A program made the translations under genes and the position numbers. This document shows, piece by piece, positions 36,540-45,872 of a stretch of DNA of 64,000 nt. The notes under the pieces were generated by a model, which did not search any database, was not told the origin of the DNA, and worked only from the letters and a program-made list of their open reading frames with translations. Source of the stretch: Porphyrobacter sp. HT-58-2 (GTDB lineage Bacteria > Pseudomonadota > Alphaproteobacteria > Sphingomonadales > Sphingomonadaceae); the NCBI RefSeq assembly GCF_002952215.1, contig NZ_CP022600.1:1488001-1552000 (forward strand), given 5' to 3'. The stretch's first letter is position 1; every line of letters starts with the position of its first letter.

Positions 36540-39500
36540 TTGCGAAGATCGGGGGACGGCGTCATTTCTGTAGACACTCTGTTCGCGAGCGCGCCTGCCG
36601 CGTTGACCAATCCCGTGCGCACCCGCGCAGACTGGGAAGCAATGCGCACTGCGGCGCTGGCTGATCCTGGCGCGTTCCACGGCGAAATCGCCGGACGGAA
36701 TATGCATTGGTTCGTGGCCGATTGCGGCGCTGACGGCGCGTGGCTTGCGAAAGGCGAGGACGGCCGCTGGCACGGCTGGGATGCCGCCAGCGCCGCGCCG
36801 GTCAGCCCCGATCTGCCGGACGATTTCACCCCCTGGCATACGGGCTTTGACGGCTCCTGTCCGCCGCATTGGCGCTGGTTTCTCGGCGGGCGCACCAATG
36901 CCGCCTTCAGCGAACTCGACCGGCACGTGCTCGCCGGGCATGGGCACGAAGCGGCGCTGATCTTCGAAGGTGACCGCTGGGACATGTCCGCCAACGGCGG
37001 CAAGGGCGCGCCGATCGACTGCTTCACCGTCAGCCGCAAACGCCTGCTGCTTGAGGTGGCGAAGTGCGCCGTCGCGCTTGAAGCGCTGGGGCTCAAGCCG
37101 GGCGACCGCATGGCCTTGAACATGCCGAGCATCGTGCCGCAGATCTACTGGACCGAAGCGGCCAAGCGGATGGGCGTCGTCTATACGGCGGTGTTCGGGG
37201 GCTTCTCGGACAAGACCCTGTCGGATCGCATCGCCGACACCGCAGCGCGCGTCATCGTCACCAGCGACGGCAGCTACCGCAACGCGCAGGTCGCCGCGTT
37301 CAAGAACGCCTATACCGACCCGGCGCTCGACAATTTCGTGCCGGTGACGACGGCGCTGGCGATCCTTGGCGGGCTCGATCTGGAACTGCCCGAAGGCGGC
37401 CATGAAACGATCCTCGACACCGTGCGCGAGGCGCTGGCGGGCGAGATCACGGTTGACCGTTCCGACGTGATGCGCGGCGTGGGCCGGGCGCTCATCAATC
37501 TGGGCAGCGAGGGCCGGATCACGTCTGCCGATGCCGCGCGGGTGCGGATCGCGATTGCCTCGAGCCTCGTCACCCTGCCGCCGCGGGTCGAGGCGGTGAT
37601 CGTGTGCCGTCATACCAACCAGCCCGACATGATCTGGCGTGAGGAGCGTGACCGCTGGAGCCACGAGCTGACCGACGTGGCGCTGGTCACCGTGCTGGAA
37701 AAGGCGCGCGGCGCGGGCTTTCAGGTCGCATCCGAAGCCGAGCTGATGGCGCTGCCCGACAGCGATTTCGTCCGCGCGATCTGGGCGTCGTCAAAGCCGA
37801 TGCCGGTCGATGCCGACTATCCGATGTTCTTCATCTATACCTCGGGCAGCACCGGCAAGCCGAAGGGGATCGTCCATTCGCACGGCTATGCTGCGGGCGT
37901 CGCCGAGACAATGGCGGCGAGCTTCGACGCGCGCCCCGGGGATACGCTGTTCGTGGTCGCCGATCCGGGCTGGATCACCGGGCAGAGTTATCTCATTTGC
38001 GCGCCGCTGATGACGCGGGTGACCTCGCTGGTGAGCGAAGGCTCGCCCGTCTTCCCCCACGCGGGCCGCTTCGCCTCGATGATCGAGCGGCACCATGTGA
38101 CAATCTTCAAGGCGGGGGTGACCTTCCTCAAGTCGATCATGTCCGACCCTGCGAACCTCGCCGAGGTCGAACGCTACGACATGAGCGGCTTGCGTGTGGC
38201 GACCTTCTGCGCCGAGCCGGTGAGCCCCAGCGTGCAGGCCTTCGGGATGGAGCACGTCACGGAGCGCTACATCAATAGCTACTGGGCCACCGAGCACGGC
38301 GGGATCGCGTGGACGCATATGTTCGCCAACGACGATTTCCCGCTGCGGCCCGATGCCCACGCCTATCCGCTGCCGTGGATCGTCGGCGATGTGTGGGTCG
38401 AGGATGAGGCTGGCACAGGCGCGCCCGCCCCCTTCGCCCGCGCCGACGATGGCGGCGTGTCGTGGCGCAAGGCCGAAACGGGCGAGAAGGGCGAGATCGT
38501 GATCGCCGCGCCTTACCCTTACCTCGCGCGCACCATCTGGGGCGACATCGCGGGCTTCAAGGTTGCCGATGGCCGGGTCGATCCCGCCTGGCGCGGTGAC
38601 GCCAAGCGGTGGGAAGAGGGCTACTGGCGGCGCTGGAAGGGCGCCTGGGCCTATACCCAGGGCGATTTCGCGATCCAGCACGCGGACGGTTCTTTCTCGC
38701 TCCACGGGCGCTCGGATGACGTGATCAACGTTTCGGGCCACCGCATGGGGACCGAGGAAATCGAAGGCGCGGTGCTGCGCGACAAGGCGCTTGCGCCGGA
38801 CTCGCCGGTCGGCAACGTGCTGGTGGTCGGCGCGCCGCACCGCGAGAAGGGGCTGACCCCGCTCGCCTTCGTGGTGCCGGTCGCGGGGCGCAAGCTGACG
38901 CACGAGGACAAGCGCCGGTTGTTCGATCTGGTGCGGACCGAAAAGGGCGCGGTCGCGGTGCCTGCCGACTTCATCGAAGTCTCGCAATTCCCCGAAACCC
39001 GCTCGGGCAAATATATGCGCCGCATGGTCCGCGCGCTGGTGGTGGGCGAGGACGTGGGCGATGTGACCACGCTGAGGAACCCTGAGGCGCTGGACGAGTT
39101 GAAGCGCGTCATCGACGACTGGCAGCGCAAGCAGCGCATGTCGGACGAGCAGGCACTGTTTGACCGGCACCGCTATTTCCTCGTCCAGTACAACACGGTC
39201 GCTCCCGGCAAGCAGGTGGCGACCGTCACCGTCACCAACCCGCCGGTCAACGCGCTCAACGAACGTGCGATTGACGAGCTGGTGCTGGTCACCTCGACGC
39301 TGGCGCGTGACGAGAATGTCGTCGCGGTGGTCTTCACCGGCGAGGGCACCTCGTCCTTCGTCGCCGGGGCGGACATCCGGCAGATGCTGGAGGAGATCCA
39401 CACCGTCGAGGAAGCCATGGTGCTGCCCAACAACGCGCACCTTGCCTTCCGCACCATCGAGAGCATGAACAAGCCCTGCGTCGCGGCAGTGCAGGGCGTG

Positions 39501-42065
39501 GCGCTGGGCGGCGGGATGGAGTTCGCGCTCGCCTGCCATTACCGCATTGCCGAGCCGACCGCGCGCTTCGGCCAGCCCGAAATCCGCCTTCGGCTCCTTC
39601 CCGGCTATGGTGGCACCCAGCGCCTGCCGCGCCTGCTGGCTGACCGGCGCGGGGCTGAGGGGGTGCGCGACGCGCTTGACCTCATCCTCGGCGGGCGGAG
39701 CATCACGGCGGAAGCGGCGACCGATATCGGTCTGGTCGATGAACTGGTTGAAGGGGCGCATGATGCGCTTTCGCAGGCCCATGCGGCGGTGCGCGACTAT
39801 GTGAAGCACGGTGCGGACTCCGCGTTGGGCCGTGCCTTCGCGGAGCGGCAGGCGGCGGTCTCGCGTTGGGAAAGCGCGTCGGACATCAGCCTCGATGCGG
39901 TGCTGGAGGACGACTTCCTCCAGCGCATCCTGCGTCAGCTCGACTGGGCGGGCCGTGGGCAAGCCGGGGCGCGGGCCTTGGAAGCCGTGCGCGCCGGCCT
40001 TGAGCAAGGCATCACCCAGGGCACCGCGCGCGAGGCGAAGCTGTTCGCCGAGGCCATCGTCGATCCCGAGGGCGGCAAGACCGGCATTCGCCAGTTCATG
40101 GACAAGGTCGCCCCGCCGCTCCCTGTCCGCCGTGACGGCGTGTGGATCGATGCCGAGCATGAAATGCGTGCACAGGCGTTGGAAGCGGCAGGCGATCTGC
40201 TGCCCGTGGGCGCGCCGTTCTATCCCGGCGTGACCCCGATCCCCAGCCACCAATACGCCTTCGGCATCGCCCGCGATCCCGACACCGGCCAGCCCCGTTT
40301 CGGCCCGCCCGCGAGCCACGAGAAAGAGCTGATCGTCAAGACGCCCGCGCCCGCGCCCAACGAAGCGCTGCTTTACATGCTGACGAGCGAGGTCAACTTC
40401 AACGACATCTGGGCGCTGACCGGCATCCCCGTCTCGCCCTTCGATGCGCATGAGGAAGATGTGCAGATCACCGGCTCCGGCGGCATCGCGCTGGTCGCGG
40501 CACTGGGCAGCGAGACGCGGGCGCAGGGGCGGATCAAGGTCGGCGATCTGGTAACGGTCTATTCCGGCACCAACGACCTGCTCTCGCCGCAGGTCGGCAA
40601 TGACCCGATGTATGCGGACTTCAGCATTCAGGGCTACGAGACCGAGACCGGCAGCCACGCCCAGTTCCTGACGGTGCAGGCCCCGCAGATGCACAAGGTG
40701 CCGCCTGATCTCACGCTCGAGCAGGCGGGAAGCTATGTGCTGAACCTCGGCACCATCGCGCGCTGCTTGTTCACGACGCTGGAGATCGCGCCGGGGCGGA
40801 CGCTGTTTGTCGAAGGGGCGGCGACGGGGACGGGGCTCGATGCCCTCAGGTCTTCGGTGCGCACGGGCTTGCAGGTGACGGGCCTCGTGTCCTCGGAAGA
40901 GCGCGCGGCGTTCATCACCAAAGTGCAGGGCGCGGTCGGCGCGATCAACCGCAAGGATGCGCGCTTTGCCGATCTCTACACCGTGGTGCCGGAGGACAAG
41001 GCCGAGGCTCAGAAATGGGAAGCGGCAGGCGCGCCGCTGATCGAGGAATACAAGGCGCTCAATGGCGGCAAGCTCGCCGATTATGTGGTCAGCCACGCGG
41101 GCGAGACGGCCTTCCCACGCTCGTTCCAATTGCTGGCCGAAGGCGGAACACTGGCCTTCTATGGCGCCTCGTCCGGCTATCACTTCAGCTTTATGGGCAA
41201 GCCGGGCACGGCCTCACCTGAGGAAATGCTCCGGCGCGCAAGCTTGCGGGGCGGCGAGGCGGTGCTGATCTTCTACGGGCCGGGATCGAGCGAGTTGCTC
41301 GACGAGACCGGGCTCGAAATGATCGAGGCCGCGCGGCGCTTCAACGCCCGCAGCGTCATCGCCACCACCACCGACGGCCAGCGCGAATTCCTGCAATCGC
41401 TGGGGCTGGAGGACGCGATCGAGGGCATCGTCTCCCTTGAATCCATCCGCCGCCGCGAGGGCGCGAATTTCCACTGGCCCGACACCATGCCGCGCCTGCC
41501 CGATGCCAAGGCCGATATCGAGGTCTTCAAGGCCGCCGTGCGCGATTATCAGGACCGGGTGATGAAGCCCTTCGGTTCGGCGGTGGGCAAGATCCTGCGC
41601 TCGCCCGACAATCCGCGTGGCAGCCCCGATCTGGTGTTCGAGCGGGCGGGGCAGGACACGCTTGGCATTTCGACCTCGCTGGTCAAGCCCTTCACCGGGC
41701 GGGTGATCTTTGCGGAAGACCTGTCCGGCTGCCGCTTCACCTTCTACGCTCCGCAGGTCTGGACCCGCCAGCGGCGCATCTACATGCCGACCGCGCAGAT
41801 CTTCGGCACGCACCTGTGCAACGCCTACGAGGTCGCGCGGATGAACGACATGATCGCGGCGGGCCTGCTCGAAGTGACCGAGCCGGAAGTCGTGCCGTGG
41901 GACGGCTTGCCGGAAGCGCATCAGGCGATGTGGGACAACCGCCACACCGGATCGACCTATGTGGTCAATCACGCCCTGCCCGAAATGGGCCTCAGGAGCC
42001 GCGATGCCTTGCTCGAAGCATGGGCTGCGGCTGCATCTGCAAGTTCCGGGGAACCGGAAGGCTGA
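36540..42065 (+). CDS. pcs: trifunctional propionyl-CoA synthase (Pcs)
   Basis: Pcs converts 3-hydroxypropionate, CoA, ATP and NADPH to propionyl-CoA in one fused polypeptide, as in Chloroflexus aurantiacus and Erythrobacter. The 1841 residues hold three domains. A CoA-ligase domain (1 to about 860) has IYTSGSTGKPKGIVHSHG near 430 and GRSDDVINVSGHRMGTEE near 725. A crotonase-type dehydratase (about 880-1220) has FVAGADIRQML and GVALGGGMEFALACHY near 985. A medium-chain enoyl-CoA reductase (about 1270-1841) has SEVNFNDIWALTG and GAATGTGLDALRSS near 1425. The sequence parallels the Chloroflexus enzyme from NPVRTRADWE to VVNHALP. No ATG or GTG fits the start; TTG 36540 is given, but ATT 36564 has a well-placed GGGGGA 7 nt upstream. 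mcr follows. Confidence 0.95.
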   Translation: MRRSGDGVISVDTLFASAPAALTNPVRTRADWEAMRTAALADPGAFHGEIAGRNMHWFVADCGADGAWLAKGEDGRWHGWDAASAAPVSPDLPDDFTPWHTGFDGSCPPHWRWFLGGRTNAAFSELDRHVLAGHGHEAALIFEGDRWDMSANGGKGAPIDCFTVSRKRLLLEVAKCAVALEALGLKPGDRMALNMPSIVPQIYWTEAAKRMGVVYTAVFGGFSDKTLSDRIADTAARVIVTSDGSYRNAQVAAFKNAYTDPALDNFVPVTTALAILGGLDLELPEGGHETILDTVREALAGEITVDRSDVMRGVGRALINLGSEGRITSADAARVRIAIASSLVTLPPRVEAVIVCRHTNQPDMIWREERDRWSHELTDVALVTVLEKARGAGFQVASEAELMALPDSDFVRAIWASSKPMPVDADYPMFFIYTSGSTGKPKGIVHSHGYAAGVAETMAASFDARPGDTLFVVADPGWITGQSYLICAPLMTRVTSLVSEGSPVFPHAGRFASMIERHHVTIFKAGVTFLKSIMSDPANLAEVERYDMSGLRVATFCAEPVSPSVQAFGMEHVTERYINSYWATEHGGIAWTHMFANDDFPLRPDAHAYPLPWIVGDVWVEDEAGTGAPAPFARADDGGVSWRKAETGEKGEIVIAAPYPYLARTIWGDIAGFKVADGRVDPAWRGDAKRWEEGYWRRWKGAWAYTQGDFAIQHADGSFSLHGRSDDVINVSGHRMGTEEIEGAVLRDKALAPDSPVGNVLVVGAPHREKGLTPLAFVVPVAGRKLTHEDKRRLFDLVRTEKGAVAVPADFIEVSQFPETRSGKYMRRMVRALVVGEDVGDVTTLRNPEALDELKRVIDDWQRKQRMSDEQALFDRHRYFLVQYNTVAPGKQVATVTVTNPPVNALNERAIDELVLVTSTLARDENVVAVVFTGEGTSSFVAGADIRQMLEEIHTVEEAMVLPNNAHLAFRTIESMNKPCVAAVQGVALGGGMEFALACHYRIAEPTARFGQPEIRLRLLPGYGGTQRLPRLLADRRGAEGVRDALDLILGGRSITAEAATDIGLVDELVEGAHDALSQAHAAVRDYVKHGADSALGRAFAERQAAVSRWESASDISLDAVLEDDFLQRILRQLDWAGRGQAGARALEAVRAGLEQGITQGTAREAKLFAEAIVDPEGGKTGIRQFMDKVAPPLPVRRDGVWIDAEHEMRAQALEAAGDLLPVGAPFYPGVTPIPSHQYAFGIARDPDTGQPRFGPPASHEKELIVKTPAPAPNEALLYMLTSEVNFNDIWALTGIPVSPFDAHEEDVQITGSGGIALVAALGSETRAQGRIKVGDLVTVYSGTNDLLSPQVGNDPMYADFSIQGYETETGSHAQFLTVQAPQMHKVPPDLTLEQAGSYVLNLGTIARCLFTTLEIAPGRTLFVEGAATGTGLDALRSSVRTGLQVTGLVSSEERAAFITKVQGAVGAINRKDARFADLYTVVPEDKAEAQKWEAAGAPLIEEYKALNGGKLADYVVSHAGETAFPRSFQLLAEGGTLAFYGASSGYHFSFMGKPGTASPEEMLRRASLRGGEAVLIFYGPGSSELLDETGLEMIEAARRFNARSVIATTTDGQREFLQSLGLEDAIEGIVSLESIRRREGANFHWPDTMPRLPDAKADIEVFKAAVRDYQDRVMKPFGSAVGKILRSPDNPRGSPDLVFERAGQDTLGISTSLVKPFTGRVIFAEDLSGCRFTFYAPQVWTRQRRIYMPTAQIFGTHLCNAYEVARMNDMIAAGLLEVTEPEVVPWDGLPEAHQAMWDNRHTGSTYVVNHALPEMGLRSRDALLEAWAAAASASSGEPEG

Positions 42066-42170
42066 CACGTGCGTTGCGATTTTTGAAACGTTCTTCCCTC
42101 TCCTCCCCAGAGAATGAACGAAACACAAAGCGAAGCCCGGCTTCGCGGTAATTCTGTGAGGAGAGAGCTT

Positions 42171-45100
42171 ATGGCCAAATCGAAAGCCGCTGCCGCTGCG
42201 CCCGCCTTGCAGGGCGATGTTCCGGGCCGTCTCGCAGGCAAGATCGCGGTCGTCACCGGCGCGGCGGGCAATCTCGGCGGGCATATCTGCACGCATTATC
42301 TTGCAGAAGGCGCAACCGTGGTGATGACGGGCCGCGCGCCCGAGCGCACCCAGGCCGCCGCCGAGGCGCTCTTGAAGGCGACCGGGGCCGATCCCGCGCG
42401 ACTGGCGACTGTTGCGCTCGACGGCGGCGACATCGCCTCGGTCCGCGCCGCGATCACGCAAGTGGTGAAGCAGTTCGGCCGGATCGACATTCTGGTGAAC
42501 AACGCCGGGAGCGCCGGGCCGAAGCAGCCGATCGAGAACCTGCCGCTTTCCGCCGAGGAACTCGGCCAGCTCCAGAAGCAGGGCAGCACCGACAGCGAGA
42601 CCGTGGCCGATGCGCTGCGCAACATATTCGGGGTCGCATGGAATGTCGCGCGGGTCGCGGCGGAGCATATCCCCGAGGGCGGCTCGATCATCAACGTCTC
42701 GACCATCTTCAGCCGCACGCCCTATTATGCGCGCGCGGCTTACGTTGTCCCCAAGGCGGCGATGAATGCGTGGAGCCGTGAGCTCAGCCTTGAACTTGGC
42801 CCCAAGGGCATCCGGGTGAACCTCGTCTATCCCGGCCCGATCGAGAGCGAGCGCATCCGCTCGGTCTTTGCCGCGATGGATGCAGCGCGCGGGGACGAGG
42901 CAGGCACCACCGCCAGCCAGTTCTTCGACATGATGAGCCTTGAACGGGCCACCGGCGGGAACGACAAGGCCAAGACCTTCCCCACGCCGACCGACATTGC
43001 CACCACTTGCGTGTTCCTCGGCTCGGACGAGAGCGCGGCTTACAACGGCCACGATTTCGAAGTCACCCACGGCATGTCCGTGCGCAAGGAGCAACGCTCG
43101 ACCTACCTTGCGCGGCCGACCATGCGCTCGATGGACGGCACCGGCCTTGCTGTGCTGATCGCGGCGGGGGATGACTGGGAAGAGGCGTTGGAAATCGCGC
43201 AGGTGCAGCTCGCCTGCGGGGCTGCCGTGGTGCTGGGCTTGCCGCGTGCGGCCGACGTTGCGATTGCCGAAAAGCGTTGCAAGGCGCTGGGGCTAACTGA
43301 AGGCCTCTCGATCATCCGCTTCAGCCGGAAAGATCCCGCAGGCATGGAAGCCGCGCTGGAGGATTACACCAGGGGCGGCACTCCGATCAGCGGCGCGCTG
43401 TTCCTCCCCGCTCTGGGCGCAGGCGAGTTGAGTGGCGCGATCACCGCTGCCGATGATGCCGTCGTCGAGGCGCTGATGGACGCCGAACTGGCGGGCAACA
43501 TGGCCTTGGCGCGCACCATGAGCCGTTACTGGAAGCGCCACGACAACCTGCTCCAGCCGCCACGCTTCGTCTTCGTCAGCCATGCGAGCGACGGGAAGGG
43601 CGACATCTACGGCCACATCCTGCGCGCCGCGACCGAACAGCTGATCCGCATCTGGCGCGACGAAAGCGCAATCGACACCGCCCACGGCCGTCGCCGGCAA
43701 GCCGAGTGGGGCAACCAGATCGTGCGCTTCACCAACACCGAGGCCGAGAACATCCGCTTCACCGCGGGCCATGCCGCGCGCATCCTGCTGAAGGAAAGCA
43801 AGCTCGGCGAGATCACGCTCTATGTCCCCGCGAACATCGGCGAGGCGACGGGGGCGAGGAAGGCCATGCCCGGCTTCTCCGAGAACATCACCGGGCTGCA
43901 TCTCGGCAAGGTCGCGCTGATCACCGGCGGGTCAGCGGGGATCGGCGGGCAGGTGGCGCGGCTCTTGGCGCTGGCGGGCGGCAAGGTGATGATGGTCGCC
44001 CGCCGCGAAAGCGAGCTGGCAGTCGCCCGGGCGCGGATTGTCTCCGAGCTGGAGGATATCGGCTTTGCGGGGGTCGAGCGGCGGGTGCAGACCCTCGCCA
44101 ATGTCGATGTCAGCAATTTCGAGAGCCTGAAAGGTGCCGTTGACGCGACGCTCAAGGCCTTCGGGCGGATCGACTACCTCATCAACAACGCGGGCGTTGC
44201 CGGCGCGGAGGACATGGTCGTCGACATGGGGGTCGACGCGTGGAACTACACGCTCGATGCGAACCTCGTGTCGAACTACTTCCTGATGCACCACGTCGCC
44301 CCGCTGATGAAGGCGCAAGGGTCGGGCTACATCCTCAACGTCTCGTCCTATTTCGGCGGGGAGAAGTATCTCGCGGTCGCCTATCCCAACCGCGCGGATT
44401 ACGCCGTGTCCAAGGCGGGCCAGCGCGCGATGGTCGAGAGCATGGCGCGCTATCTCGGGCCGGAGGTGCAGTTCAACGCGATCGCGCCGGGGCCGGTGGA
44501 TGGCGACCGCCTGTCCGGCACCGGCGGCAAGCCGGGCCTGTTCGAGCGGCGCGGCAAGCTGATCCTCGAGAACAAGCGATTGAACGCCGTCCACGCCGCC
44601 ACGATCAAGGCGATCCGGCGCGGGGTGCGGGTCGAGGCGGTGCTGGCGCGGCTCGCCCGCAATGACACCGTCAAGATGAGCCACGATACCAACAACCCGC
44701 GCGAACTGCGCGAGCTGGCGCTGGCCTGCGCGCGCGAGGGCGATGGCACCTGCACCTGGGACCAGTATCTCCTGACCCCGCAGATCGCCGCCGGCCTGAT
44801 CGGGCGTCTGAGGCAGGCGGGCCTGTTTCTCGACGCGCCCGAATGGAACGACCGCTCGCCTGCCGAGGACGGCGAATGGCTGCTGCGTGTCCCGCCCGAG
44901 GATGCGCCCTTCCTGCCCGCCGACAAGATCGCGGCCGAGGCCAAGAAGGTCGGCGGCGGGGTGCTGTCCAAGCTCTATCTCGGCAAGATGCCGACCGAGC
45001 ACGACGTGGCGCAGGCGACGGTGTTCTTCCTCGCCGACCGGGCGGTTTCGGGCGAGACCTTCATGCCCTCGGGCGGGCTCTCGGTCGAACGCTCGACCAC

Positions 45101-45863
45101 CGAGCGCGAGCTGTTCGGCAGCCCCAAGCAGGAGCGGCTCGACCAGATGCGCGGCAAGACGGTGTGGATCATCGGCGAACATCTCGCCGATTACCTCGCC
45201 GAAACCGCGCGCGCCTTCATCGAGGATTGCCATGCGGCGAACGTGGTCGTCATCACCCGCACCGCCGAGGCTTTCGAGGCGATCAAGGCGCAGCTCGAGC
45301 CCGAGACCGCCGAGGCGCTGACCTCGCTGGTCAAGACCACCGACATCGAAGCCGCGATGGACGAGGCGCTGCTCGCCTGGGGCAAGCCGACCACGATCCT
45401 CTCGACCCCGATGTCGGCGCTGCCCGGCAAGCTGTTCGACAGCGCCGATCCGCTCACGCCGGACGAATTCCGCACCGTGGTGGCCGACAACCTCACCCAC
45501 CATTTCCGCGTCTCGCGCCGCGCCTCGCTCTATGATGATTGCCAGCTGGTGCTGACCAGCCCCGACGTGCCGATGGGCGACAAGTCCCCGGCCTTTGCGC
45601 TGGCGAACTTCATCAAGACCACGCTCCACGCCTTCACCGCGACTCTGGCCGTGGAGAACGAGCGGCTGGTGCATGATGTGCCGGTCAACCAGATCAACCT
45701 CACGCGCCGCGTCCAGTCCGAAGAACCGCGCGATCTCGACGAGCATCTGGAGGAAGTCCGACGCTTCGCCCGCGCGGTGCTGCTGGTCGGCGCGCCGCTG
45801 CCGGATGCGGAGGATTCGCGCTACCGTGCAAGAATCTATCGCGGCATGTCGATGACGGTGTAA
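42171..45863 (+). CDS. mcr: bifunctional malonyl-CoA reductase (Mcr)
   Basis: Mcr reduces malonyl-CoA to malonate semialdehyde (C-terminal half) and then to 3-hydroxypropionate (N-terminal half) with NADPH. The ATG at 42171 follows GAGGAGAG and gives 1230 residues, close to the 1220 of Chloroflexus; an upstream ATG at 42114 lacks such a site. The N-terminal SDR pair has VVTGAAGNLGGH, VNNAGSAG, NVSTIFSR and YVVPKAAMN. The C-terminal pair has GLHLGKVALITGGSAGIGGQ (near residue 577), LINNAGVAGAEDMV, LNVSSYFGGEK and YAVSKAGQR, plus EFALANFIKTT-like ALANFIKTTLHAFTAT near the end. It lies 105 bp after pcs and 9 bp before accA. Confidence 0.96.
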   Translation: MAKSKAAAAAPALQGDVPGRLAGKIAVVTGAAGNLGGHICTHYLAEGATVVMTGRAPERTQAAAEALLKATGADPARLATVALDGGDIASVRAAITQVVKQFGRIDILVNNAGSAGPKQPIENLPLSAEELGQLQKQGSTDSETVADALRNIFGVAWNVARVAAEHIPEGGSIINVSTIFSRTPYYARAAYVVPKAAMNAWSRELSLELGPKGIRVNLVYPGPIESERIRSVFAAMDAARGDEAGTTASQFFDMMSLERATGGNDKAKTFPTPTDIATTCVFLGSDESAAYNGHDFEVTHGMSVRKEQRSTYLARPTMRSMDGTGLAVLIAAGDDWEEALEIAQVQLACGAAVVLGLPRAADVAIAEKRCKALGLTEGLSIIRFSRKDPAGMEAALEDYTRGGTPISGALFLPALGAGELSGAITAADDAVVEALMDAELAGNMALARTMSRYWKRHDNLLQPPRFVFVSHASDGKGDIYGHILRAATEQLIRIWRDESAIDTAHGRRRQAEWGNQIVRFTNTEAENIRFTAGHAARILLKESKLGEITLYVPANIGEATGARKAMPGFSENITGLHLGKVALITGGSAGIGGQVARLLALAGGKVMMVARRESELAVARARIVSELEDIGFAGVERRVQTLANVDVSNFESLKGAVDATLKAFGRIDYLINNAGVAGAEDMVVDMGVDAWNYTLDANLVSNYFLMHHVAPLMKAQGSGYILNVSSYFGGEKYLAVAYPNRADYAVSKAGQRAMVESMARYLGPEVQFNAIAPGPVDGDRLSGTGGKPGLFERRGKLILENKRLNAVHAATIKAIRRGVRVEAVLARLARNDTVKMSHDTNNPRELRELALACAREGDGTCTWDQYLLTPQIAAGLIGRLRQAGLFLDAPEWNDRSPAEDGEWLLRVPPEDAPFLPADKIAAEAKKVGGGVLSKLYLGKMPTEHDVAQATVFFLADRAVSGETFMPSGGLSVERSTTERELFGSPKQERLDQMRGKTVWIIGEHLADYLAETARAFIEDCHAANVVVITRTAEAFEAIKAQLEPETAEALTSLVKTTDIEAAMDEALLAWGKPTTILSTPMSALPGKLFDSADPLTPDEFRTVVADNLTHHFRVSRRASLYDDCQLVLTSPDVPMGDKSPAFALANFIKTTLHAFTATLAVENERLVHDVPVNQINLTRRVQSEEPRDLDEHLEEVRRFARAVLLVGAPLPDAEDSRYRARIYRGMSMTV

Positions 45864-45872
45864 AGCGCGGGT

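Noticed and set aside
37791..41183. Open frame of 1130 codons antisense to pcs
   Set aside because: Its translation is Arg/His/Gly-rich with no recognisable domain, and pcs on the other strand matches a known enzyme throughout. Long antisense frames are expected at this GC content.
42114..42170. ATG at 42114 as the mcr start
   Set aside because: It lacks a ribosome site and adds residues not seen in Chloroflexus Mcr. ATG 42171 has GAGGAGAG in front.
36540..45863. Recent foreign origin of pcs-mcr judged by base composition
   Set aside because: By eye the GC content and codon choice match the neighbours, and no mobile genes flank the pair. Any transfer would be old; a tree would be needed.
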